This document shows positions 13,304-13,463 of a stretch of DNA of 13,463 nucleotides, in pieces. Under the pieces are notes generated by a model. It saw nothing but the letters and a program-made list of their open reading frames with translations. It searched no databases and was not told where the DNA came from. Position numbers and translations under genes: made by a program. Every line of letters starts with the position of its first letter. Within the stretch, counting starts at the first letter, position 1. This DNA comes from Chrysomallon squamiferum. Its lineage: Eukaryota; Mollusca; Gastropoda; Neomphalida; Peltospiridae. The stretch spans positions 14,283,705-14,297,167 of the forward strand of contig CM022667.1 in the NCBI GenBank assembly GCA_012295275.1. Direction: 5' to 3'.

Positions 13304-13463
13304 TGTGACATGAAAACAGCTAAAATGACCGGTATCCTCAAACATGAATGAATGAGATAAAAGACGATATTACTGTCGTTCTCGAAATAGTCGTATCATT
13401 TCTTTTTAAAAAAAAAATCCTTTCCTTGAGTCTGCACGCTGATCGAAATCATTTCTTTATTTA

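Overview
The window looks like draft genomic DNA from an animal. It is AT-rich, contains no bacterial-style operons, and has short coding exons bounded by GT-AG splice sites. Introns and spacers are packed with microsatellites, and there is one 200-N assembly gap. The repeat style and intron sizes fit a mollusc, possibly a cephalopod, but the species cannot be fixed from this sequence.

All recognisable coding sequence is on the minus strand. It belongs to three tandem head-to-tail copies of one gene, called A, B and C here. Gene A (exons between 4581 and 9) shows the 5' half and runs off the left edge. Gene B (exons between 10763 and 6927) shows the middle and 3' end, and its 5' part is lost in or near the gap. 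Gene C (13144 to 12315) shows only its last two exons and runs off the right edge. Joining exons across copies gives a nine-exon model whose splice phases all agree, coding for about 623 residues. The protein has an N-terminal signal peptide, several N-glycosylation sequons and many amphipathic helical stretches. I do not recognise the family. Helices rich in small residues in the middle and C-terminal parts weakly suggest an alpha/alpha-toroid fold.

Layout from left to right: gene A exons 7 to 1 (9-4581); a repeat-rich 5' flank with a candidate untranslated exon, TATA box and two CRE octamers (5674-5823); intergenic DNA; gene B poly(A) signal and exons 9 to 2 (6673-10763); the gap (10764-10963); about 1.35 kb of non-coding DNA; and gene C exons 9 and 8.

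Positions 1-3143 and 7968-10763 are a recent direct duplication. In the hand-compared parts, exons 3-6 of A and B differ at about 4.4% of bases and introns at about 3.6%, and most exon changes alter the protein. Gene A has a 2-base frameshift in exon 7. Gene B has a frame conflict in exon 9 that one alternative splice donor would repair. The locus therefore looks like a young, expanding gene family that is either diversifying or decaying into pseudogenes.
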